Source: Hydrangea macrophylla (lineage: Eukaryota; Streptophyta; Magnoliopsida; Cornales; Hydrangeaceae). From it: a stretch of DNA of 64,000 nt. Location: contig CM066983.1 in assembly GCA_033977485.1 (NCBI GenBank), positions 67,876,010 through 67,940,009 on the forward strand, read 5' to 3'. Below the pieces are notes generated by a model. That model saw nothing but the letters and a program-made list of their open reading frames with translations. It was not told the origin of the DNA and did no database searches. The translations under genes were made by a program, and so were the position numbers. Below, in pieces: positions 1-11,074 of this stretch (positions within the stretch are counted from its first letter, which is position 1; every line of letters begins with the position of its first letter).

Positions 1-208
1 TCAAGCTGTGCCACCACCACAGGGCCTTTATCTCTTGGGGATAGAAGAAGCAACCTTCGATCCGTCTAGGCTAATCACTAAGGCCGGGATGCGAAGAAAG
101 CCATACTAGCTACCTAAGGATTCGACAATCTGTGCTTTGGAAGAGCAGCTGGAGAAAAGTGAAATGGGACAGTTAGACTAGTGGATTCAAGGGACCGACG
201 GTCGAGAC

Positions 209-2029
209 ATGAGCCAGGTAGAAGATGATCTTTGGTACGAGAGCGACAAAGAAACAGAGACGGTGGAGGTTACTTTGAAAGTTGATCCAAAAATCGATAA
301 TCTATGGGCAAGGAAAAAAGTCAGTCATTTAACTCGGTCGGACAGACACTTCAAACCGCATGAGCTAGAGGAAAAACATCCAGGGAGAGAGTTGTACAAG
401 GGAAAAGGAAAAATGAATGAAGAAGAAGAAGAAGATAGGGTTCTGAAGCAGATGAAGAAGACTCAGGCTAATATCACCATTTGGGGGTTACTGATAGCAT
501 CAAAACGCCAGAGGCAGGCAGTTTTGGACGCCCTAAACCAATATGATGTTCCCATCAACAAGGCACCGGAAGTTATTGTGGGAATGATTGGCAGAATCCT
601 GACCTTGACGATTACCTTTTCCTCAGATGACGTACCCCCCGGAGGACCCATTCACAACAAACCCTTGTACGTCTCAGTCGAATGTTTGGGGAACACCGTA
701 CCCGCTTGTCTCGTTGACAACGGGTCTGCTTTAAATGTATGTCCCTTCCGAACAGCCAAACGAATGGGCTTAGATGAATCGTCTTTCATGCCATCCCAGC
801 AAAAAGTCAGGGCAAAGGACAACACTCAGAGAACGGTCATGGGCATCATCTTTCTTAATCCTGTTATTGGACCAGTGGACAAAGAAGCTGAATTCCAAAT
901 TATTGACATCCACGCTCTCATTAATCTACTGCTAGGAAGGCCATGGTTGGATAGCTTGGGTGCCATACCATCCACCATTCATCAAAAGATAAAATGTGTT
1001 TGGAAGAGCAAAGTCTGTGACATTCTCGGGGACATCTTGGTTCGTTTGTCCGAAGCATCATCGAGTGCACCAGTTCTAGAATTACAGCTACAAGAAGAAA
1101 GAACAAATATGGGAGGGTTCGAGTTCGTCGGCATGATTGAAGAGGAAAAGCCAAAAGAATTCCTGCCACTTTACTTCGACCAATACGCAAGACCGTTGGT
1201 CGCAGGAATCATGAAGAGAATGGGTTTCTTTCTAGGTATGGGATTGGGAAAGAACCTTCAGGGCATGCCAGAGTTCCCAAGAATCCCCACTCAAACTCAC
1301 ACTCATGGTTTGGGTTATCAGCCGTCTAGGGAGGAGCTAAGAAGGAAGAAGAAGGCAGTTGACGCACCAATGACTCCGTACCAGAAAACCCTCAATGGGC
1401 ACTTCATAAAGGAAGGTGATGATTTTCCCTTCTGCGGCTTCCCAGAACCATGGGTCGATCGAAGGGATAATCACTTGAAGCCGGGGTTCGAGATCTTCTT
1501 CCCCCTTGAGTTCTCTAAGTATGAAGACCCATACCTGCACCCCCCCGTGAGATCTGCTACTGCTCGAGATTGGATTGGTATGCTAGACGGCCCAACTATA
1601 CAGGCTCTATTGAATGAAGAAAGCGTTGAGGCTGAAAAAAAGGATCGAGAAGGGTTGGTGCAGGACAAAGGCATCAAGGAGGAATACACCGAGGGTATGG
1701 TAAAGGAGGTGCAAGGAAGGGCCGAGAAAGAAGAGATGGAGGAAATTACCAAGACAGGGGATCTGGATGAACGCTTCATCGCCGACCTAGGGGGAGAGAA
1801 CAAGAGAGAGTGGGTTTTTGAGTCTAGTGATAGGTTTCCCCCACACCCAGAGTCTGGAATGGCCCAAATGAGGCATCTTTCAATTTCTATGTCTGTTGTA
1901 ATCACTCCAAAGAAAATCAATGAGAACATGACTGATTCTGCCTACTCGAACACGCTTAATGAATGTGATGAATGTAATGATCATGAAATACCCATTGAGT
2001 TGCAAAAATTAGTTGAAAAAGAAAAATAA
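209..2029 (+). CDS. Retroelement aspartic protease with G-patch-like segment (gag-pol part)
   Basis: This 606-residue open frame joins a charged gag-derived linker (residues 1-90), an aspartic protease and a glycine-rich tail. The protease active site reads DNGSALNV near residue 169, where retropepsins have D-T/S-G; the flap-side strand ends in LLGRPWL near residue 245. Residues about 335-385 (KRMGFFLGMGLGKNLQG, then GLGYQP) resemble the G-patch sequence seen in Tat/Ogre polyproteins. The protease would release gag, RT and integrase in the particle. The first ATG is probably not a real start, because the family reads gag and protease as one frame that begins left of the window. It ends at TAA 2027-2029, where family members continue into RT, so this is probably a nonsense change (CAA to TAA). 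Confidence 0.8.
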   Translation: MSQVEDDLWYESDKETETVEVTLKVDPKIDNLWARKKVSHLTRSDRHFKPHELEEKHPGRELYKGKGKMNEEEEEDRVLKQMKKTQANITIWGLLIASKRQRQAVLDALNQYDVPINKAPEVIVGMIGRILTLTITFSSDDVPPGGPIHNKPLYVSVECLGNTVPACLVDNGSALNVCPFRTAKRMGLDESSFMPSQQKVRAKDNTQRTVMGIIFLNPVIGPVDKEAEFQIIDIHALINLLLGRPWLDSLGAIPSTIHQKIKCVWKSKVCDILGDILVRLSEASSSAPVLELQLQEERTNMGGFEFVGMIEEEKPKEFLPLYFDQYARPLVAGIMKRMGFFLGMGLGKNLQGMPEFPRIPTQTHTHGLGYQPSREELRRKKKAVDAPMTPYQKTLNGHFIKEGDDFPFCGFPEPWVDRRDNHLKPGFEIFFPLEFSKYEDPYLHPPVRSATARDWIGMLDGPTIQALLNEESVEAEKKDREGLVQDKGIKEEYTEGMVKEVQGRAEKEEMEEITKTGDLDERFIADLGGENKREWVFESSDRFPPHPESGMAQMRHLSISMSVVITPKKINENMTDSAYSNTLNECDECNDHEIPIELQKLVEKEK

Positions 2030-3090
2030 TCTGCATATAAAATCATTGAGGATACTCTAACAATTAATCTAGGAAATGAAAATAATCCTCAAAATGTTTT
2101 TATTGGCTCTACACTTGACGAAGAAGAAAGCGAAGAATTAATCAAACTATTAAGTGAATTCAAAGATGTTTTTGCATGGTCTTATAATGATATGCCAGGC
2201 ATTGATCCAGAGATAGTCCAACACCACATCCCCGTTTTCCCAAATTCGAAACCAGTAAAACAAAAATTGAGGCGAATGAGGCCTAAATGGGCACTCAAAG
2301 TCAAAGAGGAAGTTGAAAAGTAGTTAAGAGCCGAATTCTTAATGGTCACCGAGTATCCAGAATGGATCACTAATATAGTGCCTATCCCAAAGAAGGATGG
2401 TCGTGTTAGGGTTTGCGTTGATTTTCGAGACCTAAACAAAGAAAGCCCTAAAGATGATTTCCCTTTACCACATATCGACGTCCTCGTTGATAACACCGTC
2501 GGGCATGAGCTTCTGTCCTTCATGGATGATTCTCCGGCTATAACCAGATCCTGATGGCACCGGAAGATAGATAGAAAACCACTTTTATTATACCATGGGG
2601 AACATACTACTATAGGGTGATGCCATTTGGTCTCAAAAATGCAGGAGCAACATATTAGCGGGCCGTTACCACACTATTGCACGGCATGATCCATAAAGAG
2701 GTGGAAGTGTATGTGGACGATATGATTGTGAAATCTAAGGAGAGGAGAGATCACTTGGAGGCTCTGAGGAAGTTCTTTGGGAGGTTAAGGGAGTTTAGAA
2801 TGAGGTTAAACCCACAGAAATGTACCTTCGGGGTCACCACAGGAAAATTTCTAGGATTCCTTATTACTCAGAGGGGAATTGAAGTAGACCCGACCAAGAT
2901 AAAAGCCATAGTCAAAATGCAGCCGCCCTAGAATGAAAAAGAGCTGAGAGGGTTCCTGGGTAGAATATAGTTCATAAGCCGTTTTATCTCAAAACTCACC
3001 ATGACCTGCGACCCGTTATTTAAACTACTCAGAAAAGGAGAGAGGTTCGAGTGGGATACCTTGTGTTAGGAAGCCTTCGATAAGATCAAA
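2030..3090 (+). pseudogene. Reverse transcriptase, broken
   Basis: The frame of the protease continues past its stop into the RT N-terminus (DVFAWSYNDMPGID), and RT motifs follow: VDFRDLNK at about 2415, YVDD at about 2711 and KCTFGVTTGKFLGF at about 2818. The segment is interrupted by TAG at 2321, a one-base deletion near 2527 (the family SFMDGFSGYNQ motif is cut after SFMD), and further in-frame stops at 2572, 2656, 2929, 2968 and 3067. After the deletion everything to 5310 is in one frame. Its role would be to copy the element RNA. The sister element at 24-30 kb has sense codons at most of these places, so the breaks are private to this copy. Confidence 0.85.
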
Positions 3091-4146
3091 ACCTACCTCC
3101 AAAACCCACCTGTCTTGTCACCACCTTCACTCGGGAAGCCTCTGCTGCTGTACCTTTCTGTGACCGAGGATTCAATGGGATGCATGCTGGCTCAAGAAGG
3201 AGAAGAAGGACACGTAGAAAAGGCCATTTATTATTTGAGCAAAAGGATGACCGGATATGAGTTGAAATACTCACCCTTAGAGAAAGCATGTTGGGCCTTA
3301 GTCTGGTGTACCCGTCGCCTTAGGCATTATATGTTAGCCTTCCCCGTGATCTTGATCACCCAAATGGATCCGCTCAAATACCTATTTGAAAAACCCGCCT
3401 TGACCAGCAGGATTTCCCGATGGACCATCATGCTAGCCGAGTTTGATATCAGATATGTGACCTCCAAATCTGTCAAGGGAAGAGCCATCGCCGAGTACCT
3501 AGCTGACTTCGCCGTGGAAACTGGGGAGAAAGGAGAATTCAAGTTTCCTGACGAAGGAGTGATGGAGCTAAGGGAGGATTTATGGAAGATGTATTTTGAT
3601 GGGGCCGCCAATCAATTAGGCTACGGAGTCGGGGTTATCCTTGTAGCACCTGATGGAACCCCTACCCCATTGGCCGTCAAGCTTAAATACAACTCAACCA
3701 ATAACACAGCAGAGTATGAAGCATGCATAGTGGGAATGGAGGCGGCGCTGGCCTTAAAAGTTAAAAAAGTTGATGTGTTCGGAGATTCCAATTTGATCAT
3801 ATCCCAAGTGCGGGGAGATTGGAGGGTGAAACACGGGAAGTTGAGGCCATACCATGACTATTTGGAGAGTTTGAAAGAACAATTCAAGAAGATATCATTC
3901 TACTACCTTCCCCGAGAGGAAATCCAATTGGCCGATTCCTTAGCAACCCTGGCATCAATGATACAGATCCCCTCAGGGGTCACGATGGTCCCATTATCCA
4001 TAGAGATCAGAAATCAACCCTCATTTGAGACAGTCACTATCATAGAAGACGAGGGAGAAATACCGTGGTATGTGGATGTGTGGAATTTTATTAAAGAAGG
4101 AGAATACCACGAAGGAGCCTCAGAAAAAGACAGAAAGGCGATCTGA
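3091..4146 (+). pseudogene. RNase H plus archaeal-type RNase H (Tat dual RNase H)
   Basis: Two RNase H-like domains lie in series. The first (about 3115-3500) has the gypsy connection/RNase H motifs GCMLAQEG, IYYLSKR and KPALTSRISRW; its catalytic residues look degraded, as is usual when a second RNase H is present. The second (about 3580-3960) carries YFDGAA, TAEYEA, DVFGDSNLI and the terminal QLADSLATLA, giving the D-E-D-D pattern of an archaeal-type RNase H. This domain is acquired and diagnostic for Tat/Ogre elements. The ORF is open for 343 codons and ends in TGA at 4144, where CGA is the likely ancestral codon because the frame continues unshifted into integrase. Confidence 0.85.
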
Positions 4147-5310
4147 AGGTTCTCAGCTCAATTTGCAATCTATGCAGATAAGCTGTGGAAAAGGTCATAC
4201 ACAAGGTACAATCTAGAATGTCTATACGGAAAAGAGGCCAAAAGAATGATGGAGGAAATACACGAAGGAGTCTGCGGGCCCCACATGAATGGGCATATCC
4301 TGGCAAAGAAAATCATTCGGCAAGGATATTATTGGACGACTTTGGACAAAGATTGTTGCGAGTATGTCAGGAGATGCCACAAATGCCAAATCCAGGCCAA
4401 TCTAATGCACACCCCGCCTTCCCAGCTCTACAACATGACCACACCTTGGCCTTTCTCTATTTGGGGCATTGATATCATTGGTGAAATAGTTCTGAAGGCT
4501 TCCAATGGACATCGATATATAATCGTGGCGATAGATTACTTTACTAAATAGGTGGAGGCCGCGTCATACGCCACGTTAAAGGCTAGAGATGTTGTGAGCT
4601 TCATCGAAAAGAACATAATCTGCAGGTATGGGGTCCCCAACAAGTATATCTCAGATCATGGAAGCCATTTCCAGGGAGAAGTTATCCCACTTTTGGAGAA
4701 GTACAAGATCACCTGCCATCAGTCCTCTCCATACAGGCCTCAAACGAACGGAGCGGTAGAAGCAGCTAATAAAAATGTCAAAGCAATCTTGGGGAAAACA
4801 ACAGATACATACAAAGATTGACATGAGAAGTTACCATTTGCACTATGGGGGTACCGGACCTCTGTAAGGACTTCTATAGGAGCTACACCTTATTTGCTGG
4901 TTTACGGTATGGAGGCCGTTCTCCCAGTCGAAGTAGAGATACCCTCTCTTAGGGTTTTGGCAGAATGTGGGATCACCGAATTGGAATGGATACGAGGAAG
5001 GTATGAGGAGTTGATGTTGCTCGATGAGAAAAGATTGGCCGTGATGAACCATACTCATGGATATCAGAAGAGGATAGCTCATGCTTTCAACAAAAAGGTC
5101 CGCCCAAGGAAGCTTACTGAGGGTGACCTGGTCCTCAAAGAACTGAAAGTGCCCGTTTATGACCCCAGAGGAAAATTCAAACCCAACTGGGTTGGGCCGT
5201 ATATCATAAAGACTCTCCTCTCTGGAGGGGCGGCCTATCTCATGGACCTAGACGGGGTTGAATATAAGCAACCGATTAACCTCGATCGCCTCAAGAAATA
5301 CTTTGCTTGA
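4147..5310 (+). pseudogene. Integrase, broken
   Basis: The N-terminal zinc-binding HHCC region is visible (HEGVCGPHMNGH, then CHKCQ) from about 4260 to 4395. The RNase H-fold catalytic core follows with WGIDIIG, SDHGSHF and PQTNGAVEAANKN, supplying D, D and E. The C-terminal part (4894-5310) is the basic GPY-type region: KVRPRKLTEGDLVLK, then KPNWVGPYIIK. In-frame stops at 4549 (within FTK*VEAAS, ancestral TGG) and 4819 (YKD*HEKL, ancestral TGG) break it. The product would insert element cDNA into chromosomes. The closest relative in the window is the integrase of element B at 24083-25246. Confidence 0.88.
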
Positions 5311-5971
5311 AACCATTCCTTTCAAAACCTCCAACTTCGATGAACTACGCTTGACCTGATTCCCGCTAGGGGATACGTAGGCAACCTACTTGGTTCGGTC
5401 AATAAAATAAAATCGCCCGAGCGGCATCTTCCTTCAAGCCTCGAGCCGAACTACTGCAGGCCTGATACCCATTCGTGGATAAGTAGGCAGGCTCTCAAAA
5501 GCCTTCGGACCATGAAAACCCAAAAAAAAAAAAAAAAAACCCTGTGCTAAATTAGGGGCAAACTGGCATTTGCCCAGAACCACTTCGAAGCCCTAAAACC
5601 AGGGGCAAACTTCGTTTGCTATCCGAAGAACCCAGACATTTACCTAAAACCCATCTATGGATCTCCTGCCTATCAAAATAAGGAAACAAATGTGAATTCA
5701 TGGTATAGAATGAGTAAAACTTTAAGCAAGACACAAAGCAAAGTAAAGAGCCAAGAAAAGACATTGAAAGGACAAATTTTCATAAAAGATTAATCGGAGG
5801 AGTGAACACTTTGATTAAACATGTTAGAACTTTCCTAAAGATGAAAACACTCCTTCAAGAGAAAAACAAAGAAAATCACATTCAAAAGCGTATAAAGATA
5901 GGCAGGACTTGTCAAAAAATTTTATGAGCCTTGTCCTATTTTGTCTAACTTTCATCAATGCATATCTGTCT
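5311..5971 (+). other. Post-pol spacer with two stem-loop motifs and two PPT-like sequences
   Basis: No gene is seen. Two copies of a conserved motif occur at about 5343-5392 and 5455-5500: GAACTACG, then TGATTCCC, then GGGGATACGTAGGCA; the centre can pair as a short stem. At about 5554-5563 and 5602-5611 the string AGGGGCAAACT appears twice, identical to the core of the real polypurine tract at 11842-11857. A run of about 18 A lies at 5521-5540. The same set of motifs recurs just before the 3' LTR and at the matching place in element B. Confidence 0.65.
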
Positions 5972-7051
5972 CTAGATCAGTGTCTGAATCTGAAGAAGGT
6001 ACTTAGCAGTGGGCACAATCGAAGCCGGGATTCTCCGAACGGGGGCTGAAACTCTGTCATGCCAAGCCTCGATGAAGGCCTTCACGATAGGAGGGCGTAA
6101 AGTGGGCCCCCTAGTAAAATCAGCAGTAACAGTCTCATTAATGACCTGCAAGAGTCCGAACTGGCGGACCACCCGACCAGGAATGTAGAAAGTAGCAGCA
6201 TGCAAGCCAGGCAACCAGATGTTGGGCCGCCCAGGAAGGCGTACAGCGATAGAACAGTAAACCAACTGTGGGCAGGTTCAGCAAATATCACCAGGAAAAA
6301 GACCTCAGAACCAGCCAATCCAAGCATCGGCAGAGTGGAATAGGCAATAAACCTCCATGCGGTCATAGGGAAGTGGCCCACGAAGATGTGAGGAGTGTAT
6401 GAAGAGATCAAGGCGTTCTATGATCCAAACCTGTAAGATAAAAGGTGCTCCTGCGGATAACATAGCCTTAGCAGTGTGAGAGTGGCCCAAACCAATCAGA
6501 GTCTCTCCAAGAATCAACATAACAACACTCTTCATCTCCCGAAAACCGCAGGCAATGGGTACAAGAATGTCGGAAGAAGACTGAAAGAGGAAGTAAGAAA
6601 GCATAGCAATCGACAGGGCGCTACGTCGAATGATCTGATACTCTCCATCATAAGGGTCTCCTATGGGAGCATAAACGGAAGAGAGGCGCTCGAAGTCAAT
6701 CTGCCTGTCGCAAATAAAAGAGCCCACCGCATTCTGAGAAATATGGAGAAGAGTGGCTAAATCCCGGACGTACCCGGCCTGAACCAAAGGGACTGTCAAC
6801 TCAGCAAAAGGATCAGTGTGCAGAATAGCGCTGAATTCCTCAAACAAGGGACAAGTCTCCTGAGAACCAAAACGAAAGACGTTGAGAGAGGGATCCCAAT
6901 ATTGCATGGCAGCTCAAAGTAGGCCCTCATTCAAATCGACCCGTCGGAAAGAGAAGAGATCGTTTAGTCTGAAACACTCAAAGTTGAGCCTATCATTGCT
7001 GGAGAGGGTGTCCATCCATGAAAAAAGGATTTGGGAGCTGATGGGGGCCAT
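5972..7051 (-). pseudogene. Antisense gene 2 of element A: DUF7745-like protein
   Basis: A reading frame of about 360 codons runs against gag-pol. I start it at ATG 7051-7049 (MAPISSQILFSWMD), the most upstream ATG in frame. It then shows WDPSLNVFRFGSQETCPLFEEFSAIL, the signature of a plant domain known as DUF7745; further on are ALSIAMLSYFLF, GAPFILQVW and, near the end, IPGRVVRQFG and VKAFIEAWHDR. In-frame TGA codons interrupt it after residue 45 and twice near 6300-6270, but no frameshift is needed. The homologue in element B (22201-23255) shares the same blocks. Its function is unknown; the family is abundant in plants and often linked to retroelements. It lies downstream of the PMD gene in the same orientation. 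Confidence 0.7.
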
Positions 7052-7149
7052 TTGAGAAGGAAGTGAAGAGGAAAAAATGGTGTTTTGAGGAGAATTGGGG
7101 AAAGAAAGTAGTATAATAGGAGAATAGAACTATCCACCTACCAGCGGCA

Positions 7150-7276
7150 CTCGATAAAGAAGGACGGCACTCAACGAAGTGCCGCACGGCAGTCCGTAAG
7201 CGTCGTTATGGCATTCATAGAGTGCCGCTGCGGCACTCACTGAGTGCCGTTAAGGCCTAACCGAGTGCCGTCCTGG
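7150..7276. repeat. GTGCCG/CGGCAC palindromic cluster upstream of antisense gene 2
   Basis: Several inverted copies of CGGCACTC and GAGTGCCG lie here, including CGGCACTCACTGAGTGCCG, a near-perfect palindrome. The cluster is about 100-225 bp upstream of the ATG of the DUF7745-like gene. Related clusters occur at 10695-10795, 12130-12430, 19459-19500 and 34013-34078. Confidence 0.8.
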
Positions 7277-7652
7277 GCCTTATTTTGGCCAGTGTCTGTT
7301 TGTAATAGTTTTAGCCCACCTGCAAACAAAAAACTGAATAAAGAACAATAAAACGTGCGCATCATGCAGCACGTGCAACAAAAAACCAGGCTATGGCCGC
7401 ATACATTCACCCATTCATTCATTCATTTGTTCATTTCAAAATAAATAAAAGAGATAGAAGCATTCAAATCTCAAATAAAAGGGGGGACCAAGCTATGGTC
7501 CCACATACGGCAAGAGAAGGACTAAGCTATGGTCACACGTACGATTAATATCAATGAAAAAAGCAGAAAAGATAAAGGTAATGAAAGTGCCTATCCTACC
7601 GGCTATCATGGAGCCATCATCAAGAGTAAAATGTGTGCATAATTATATACAA
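7277..7652. other. Spacer between the two antisense genes of element A
   Basis: No coding region is seen. It holds a short CATT repeat near 7405-7435 and two copies of a string with ACCAAGCTATGGTC/ACTAAGCTATGGTC about 40 bp apart (7488-7530). AT-rich sequence follows up to the end of the PMD gene. Confidence 0.6.
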
Positions 7653-10437
7653 TCATCCAAAAATACAGTATAATCCTCTCCAAGAACACTCAAAAATGAA
7701 AAAAAAAAAGAGTGAAAAGAAAGTCAGCCCCCGGCCCCGGCCTCGAGTATGACGGGTGACGCGTCTGAGAGGCTCCTCCTCTGACTCTGTGCCGCTCCCG
7801 CCGCATCCGCCTCCTCCTCTGCCTCTGCCTCTGCCGCTACTGGTACCCTCACCATCGCCTCTGCCACGTCCAGCATCGCTACCTCGAAGGACATCGCTGA
7901 GAGCGATGCCGAACTGCTGAATCCACTGCTGGAGCTCTCCCACCTGCCGGGATAGAGTCCCCACCTGTTCCTCCTGGATGGAAGGAGCAAGTCAAACTAC
8001 CAATAAAAAGCTTGAAAGGTAGGATAAATAAATAAAAAGGAGCATTTTTTTTCGTTCTTCCAGAGCCCTCGCATGAGTCTCAGCAGCCGCTCGCGCCCCC
8101 TCGGCCTAAGCAAAAGGAAGAAAGGTTAGAATTTCTGAATAAAACTACAGTTTTAAATAAAGTAAGGTTTAGAAATTACCCTCCACTCTCGACCGTAAAT
8201 CCACTCTCTCACGCTGTGGGCATAGAGCAAGCCCTCCTCCGCATAGTCACGCGGGACATGGTTATACTAGAGCGGAATGGTTGGAGCACCTGCCAGATAT
8301 CGGGGGACCATGGTAGTAGTCTGCTCGCTGTAAGAGACTGTCCTAAGACTCCAATCCCAGGGCGGTAGAGCAGGAGCCCGAGCAGCAGCAGGGACGGGCT
8401 GCAAGGAAGAATGAATCCAATAAGAAGATAAAATGCGCATGTTTAAAAGGAATAAAAGTAAAGTCTGAAAGATACTCACCCGAGTCACCTCCATCAAAGG
8501 GAAATTCCTCATCAGCTTCGCAGCACTGAAGGCTGCGTACCCCAATGGAGGATCCATGAAACCCTGAAGAGACAAACCGGCTAGGGCAACTGTAAGCGCG
8601 GAACCCTGGAGGGTATCAATAGCTCTCATAGACTCTGGCGGGGGGTGGGGCACAAAGAAGGACTCGACCGCCAGTGACTATCTAGTCACCCTCTCTCCCA
8701 AATACCACGCCCAAGCCTCGGGTCCATATAGCAAAATTCGCTGAGGATCGTACCCGACCGACTCTCATATCCCCTGGGAGGCCTCGGGAACCACGTCTAG
8801 CCAGGGCTGCCATCGAACGTGCTACTCTCGTAGGTTCGTCAGGAAATTCCTGAACGAGATGAAATCGTGAGGTTCGGTCTTCTGCCCGACCCGATCCTTC
8901 ACCCACTTCAGCCCCTGGGGCATGATGAGGGCGTCCGCTGGTCGTGTGTCATGCGACATCATGTGTAAGTACTCATGGGACCAAATCGATTAGAAAGAAA
9001 GAGGAACATAAGTTTTAAATATAGAAATCTAAAATAAGAATGCAAAGTTTAAAATAGGATCAAGAAAAGAAGAGAAGTATACCTCCCTTGCCCTCCAGAA
9101 GCCGCCAGTAGAGGCTGGGTGATCCCGGGATATCTCTCCCATATGCCGATACAGGATAGCTAATCCTGCACCAGCCCAGTCGTACTGGTATATCTGGTCC
9201 ATACGATCCAAGGACCCCAACAATGCCACAGAAATCCGGTCTCCTTTGGTGCTCAACAAGGAGCACCCCAGCATATACATCAAGAAACCCCAAGCCATCT
9301 GCTCGTCGGTAAAACCCTGCTGTCCTCAGAAAGTGTCCATAAACCACTTGGCTGTAACCAAGGGCTCATCAGGGACTGCTCTAAGTAGTACCTGCACCCG
9401 ATCCCACTCGCGAGCCACATCCAAATATCGTAAGAGCTCTCCGCCAAATGGGATCCCCGTGATCATGCTGAAGTCAAGAGGAGTCGTCGTCATCTCCCCG
9501 AACGGGAAGTGGAAGGTACTGGTGGTATCCCACCACCGCTCGGCCAATGCGTGTATCTGTCGCAAGTCGTTGGAGCTCTTCGTCAAAAGTTTGACGAAGT
9601 CCCAAAAACCGGCAGCCCTAATGAATCTTTGCACGGTCTCACTGAGCTCCCCATACCACTCAAACCCGTGAACGAGACTGCCGTGCCCCTTCAGCACCTT
9701 GGGCTACAGCTGCAAGAAAGAATCACAAGATTTGTTGTTAGTAAATGGATAAAGAAGAAAGCAATAAAAATAAATAGGTGATAATAAGGAAAAGGGAGAA
9801 AAACAACATATGAATGAATAATAAGGGAGAAAAAATAGAAAATCTGGAAATACTCATAGAAAATTTCACAAGCATGGTCCTCGTTCACAAAATAATAAAA
9901 GGATGGGAATAATGAAAGCATTCAAAGTACTAAGAGGGATTTCAAAGAAAAAATATAGGAAGTTCAAAAAGGGAGAGAAAGAGATCCTTTGGAGAAAATG
10001 AAAGATAGTGAAATTAAATATGCACAGATACAGGTGAAACACCCGGGAATTCGTAAGCACAGTAGTTGTATTTATGAGGGAAAGTGGAAACTTCAAATAA
10101 AGCGGTTGCATTCATGAACTTTGAAAAAATATAATAATCATAATAATAATAAGGTCAAAGGACAATCAAATTAAATAGGCGAACAAACACAGATACGATT
10201 GGAACACCCGGAAGATCAACAAGCATGAAGACGCATAAGATATTATATTGATTATGTATAGGATTCATGATATTAAAAAAAGAGGGAATTAAAAGAGAGA
10301 AAGGAAAAGGTGTCTACCTCGCGCCTGAACGCACGGACAGATAAATGCACGTCTGGGTCGAGGAGTAAAAGTGTAGCATCGGGGTTGGGAGTAGCCTGGT
10401 ACTTTGCCCTTTTCCTGCTACCTAAACCACTCACCAT
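7653..10437 (-). pseudogene. Antisense gene 1 of element A: multi-exon PMD (MAIN-like) gene
   Basis: Plant mobile domain gene on the strand opposite to gag-pol. Exons read by splice sites: 10437-10318 (ATG, 40 codons, donor GT), 9703-9084, about 9010-8480, 8398-8180, a degenerate small exon near 8110-8060, and 7973-7653. Exon 2 carries the PMD core: KGHGSLVHGF, then ALAERWWDTTSTFHFPFGEMT, then LDFSMITGIPFGG and MYMLGCSLLSTKGDRIS. Exon 4 has LPPWDWS and the last exon is rich in RG repeats (GRGRGRG). Introns are phase 0 up to exon 4. Stops occur in exon 2 (TGA, likely CGA), exon 3 (three) and exon 4. MAIN and MAIL1 relatives act in plant gene and transposon silencing; whether this transposon-borne type does so is unknown. 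Confidence 0.75.
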
Positions 10438-10694
10438 AATCTGTTAAGAAAAAGGAAGATTCGCATGTTAGATTCACGAAAATTTCAAAAAAACAACCAA
10501 ATAAGAGAGATTAACTGAGTACTGATCGTGAGAAACTAACCTGATAGCCCTGGTAGATCGATCCGAGCAAGAAGAGGAGAAGGAAAATTTTTTCTCCAGA
10601 GAATAATCGAGTGAGAGAAGTTTGAGAGAATGAGAAAAATGAAATGAAATTGCCGGTTTTAGCCACTGCCGCTCAAACGCGACACTCATTTTTT

Positions 10695-10795
10695 CGTGCG
10701 CGGCAGTTGGTGAACTACCGTGCGGCACTCACCAATTGCCGCAGTGGTACTCCGTGAGTGCCGTATGGCAGTCAGTGACTGCCGCAATTTTGGAG
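10695..10795. repeat. GTGCCG/CGGCAC palindromic cluster upstream of antisense gene 1
   Basis: The motifs GTGCGGCACTCACC, GTGAGTGCCGTATGGCAG and GTGACTGCCGC lie in about 100 bp, 260-360 bp upstream of the ATG at 10437. The composition is clearly more GC-rich than the AT-rich flanks. It repeats the arrangement seen upstream of antisense gene 2 and in the LTR. Confidence 0.75.
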
Positions 10796-11074
10796 CGTGT
10801 GCCGTGTTTAAGTCGGTTAAGAGATATTTTGTTTTCCCCCAAAATTCAAAATTGGGCCCCCATATTTTGGATTTAACCCCCAAATTTTACCCTTATTGTG
10901 CCTTTAACCCCTGAGATTGGTTTGCAGGATCAAATTGGCCCTCAAATTTGAAAATTGAAATAATTTTGAGCCTGCGAGCTCCCAATTCTGAAAGATTGAA
11001 ATTGAATTTGAACCCACGGGCCCTAAAATAGATTTGAGCCTGTGGGCTCCCAATTCATCTTAATACGACCGCCC
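10796..11074. other. Spacer upstream of antisense gene 1
   Basis: No gene is seen. The stretch has several irregular repeats of phrases such as CCCCAAATTT and TTGAGCCTG(C/T)G(A/G)GCTCCCAATTC (twice, near 10968 and 11035), which suggest small internal duplications next to the tandem array that follows. Confidence 0.5.

Noticed and set aside
1471..1929. 152-codon minus-strand ORF inside the protease region
   Set aside because: Shadow of the plus-strand pol frame; no motif and no counterpart open in element B.
7724..7990. Second frame across the RG-rich exon
   Set aside because: Alternate-frame shadow of the last PMD exon; the RG-rich frame matches the RG-rich end of the gene in element B.
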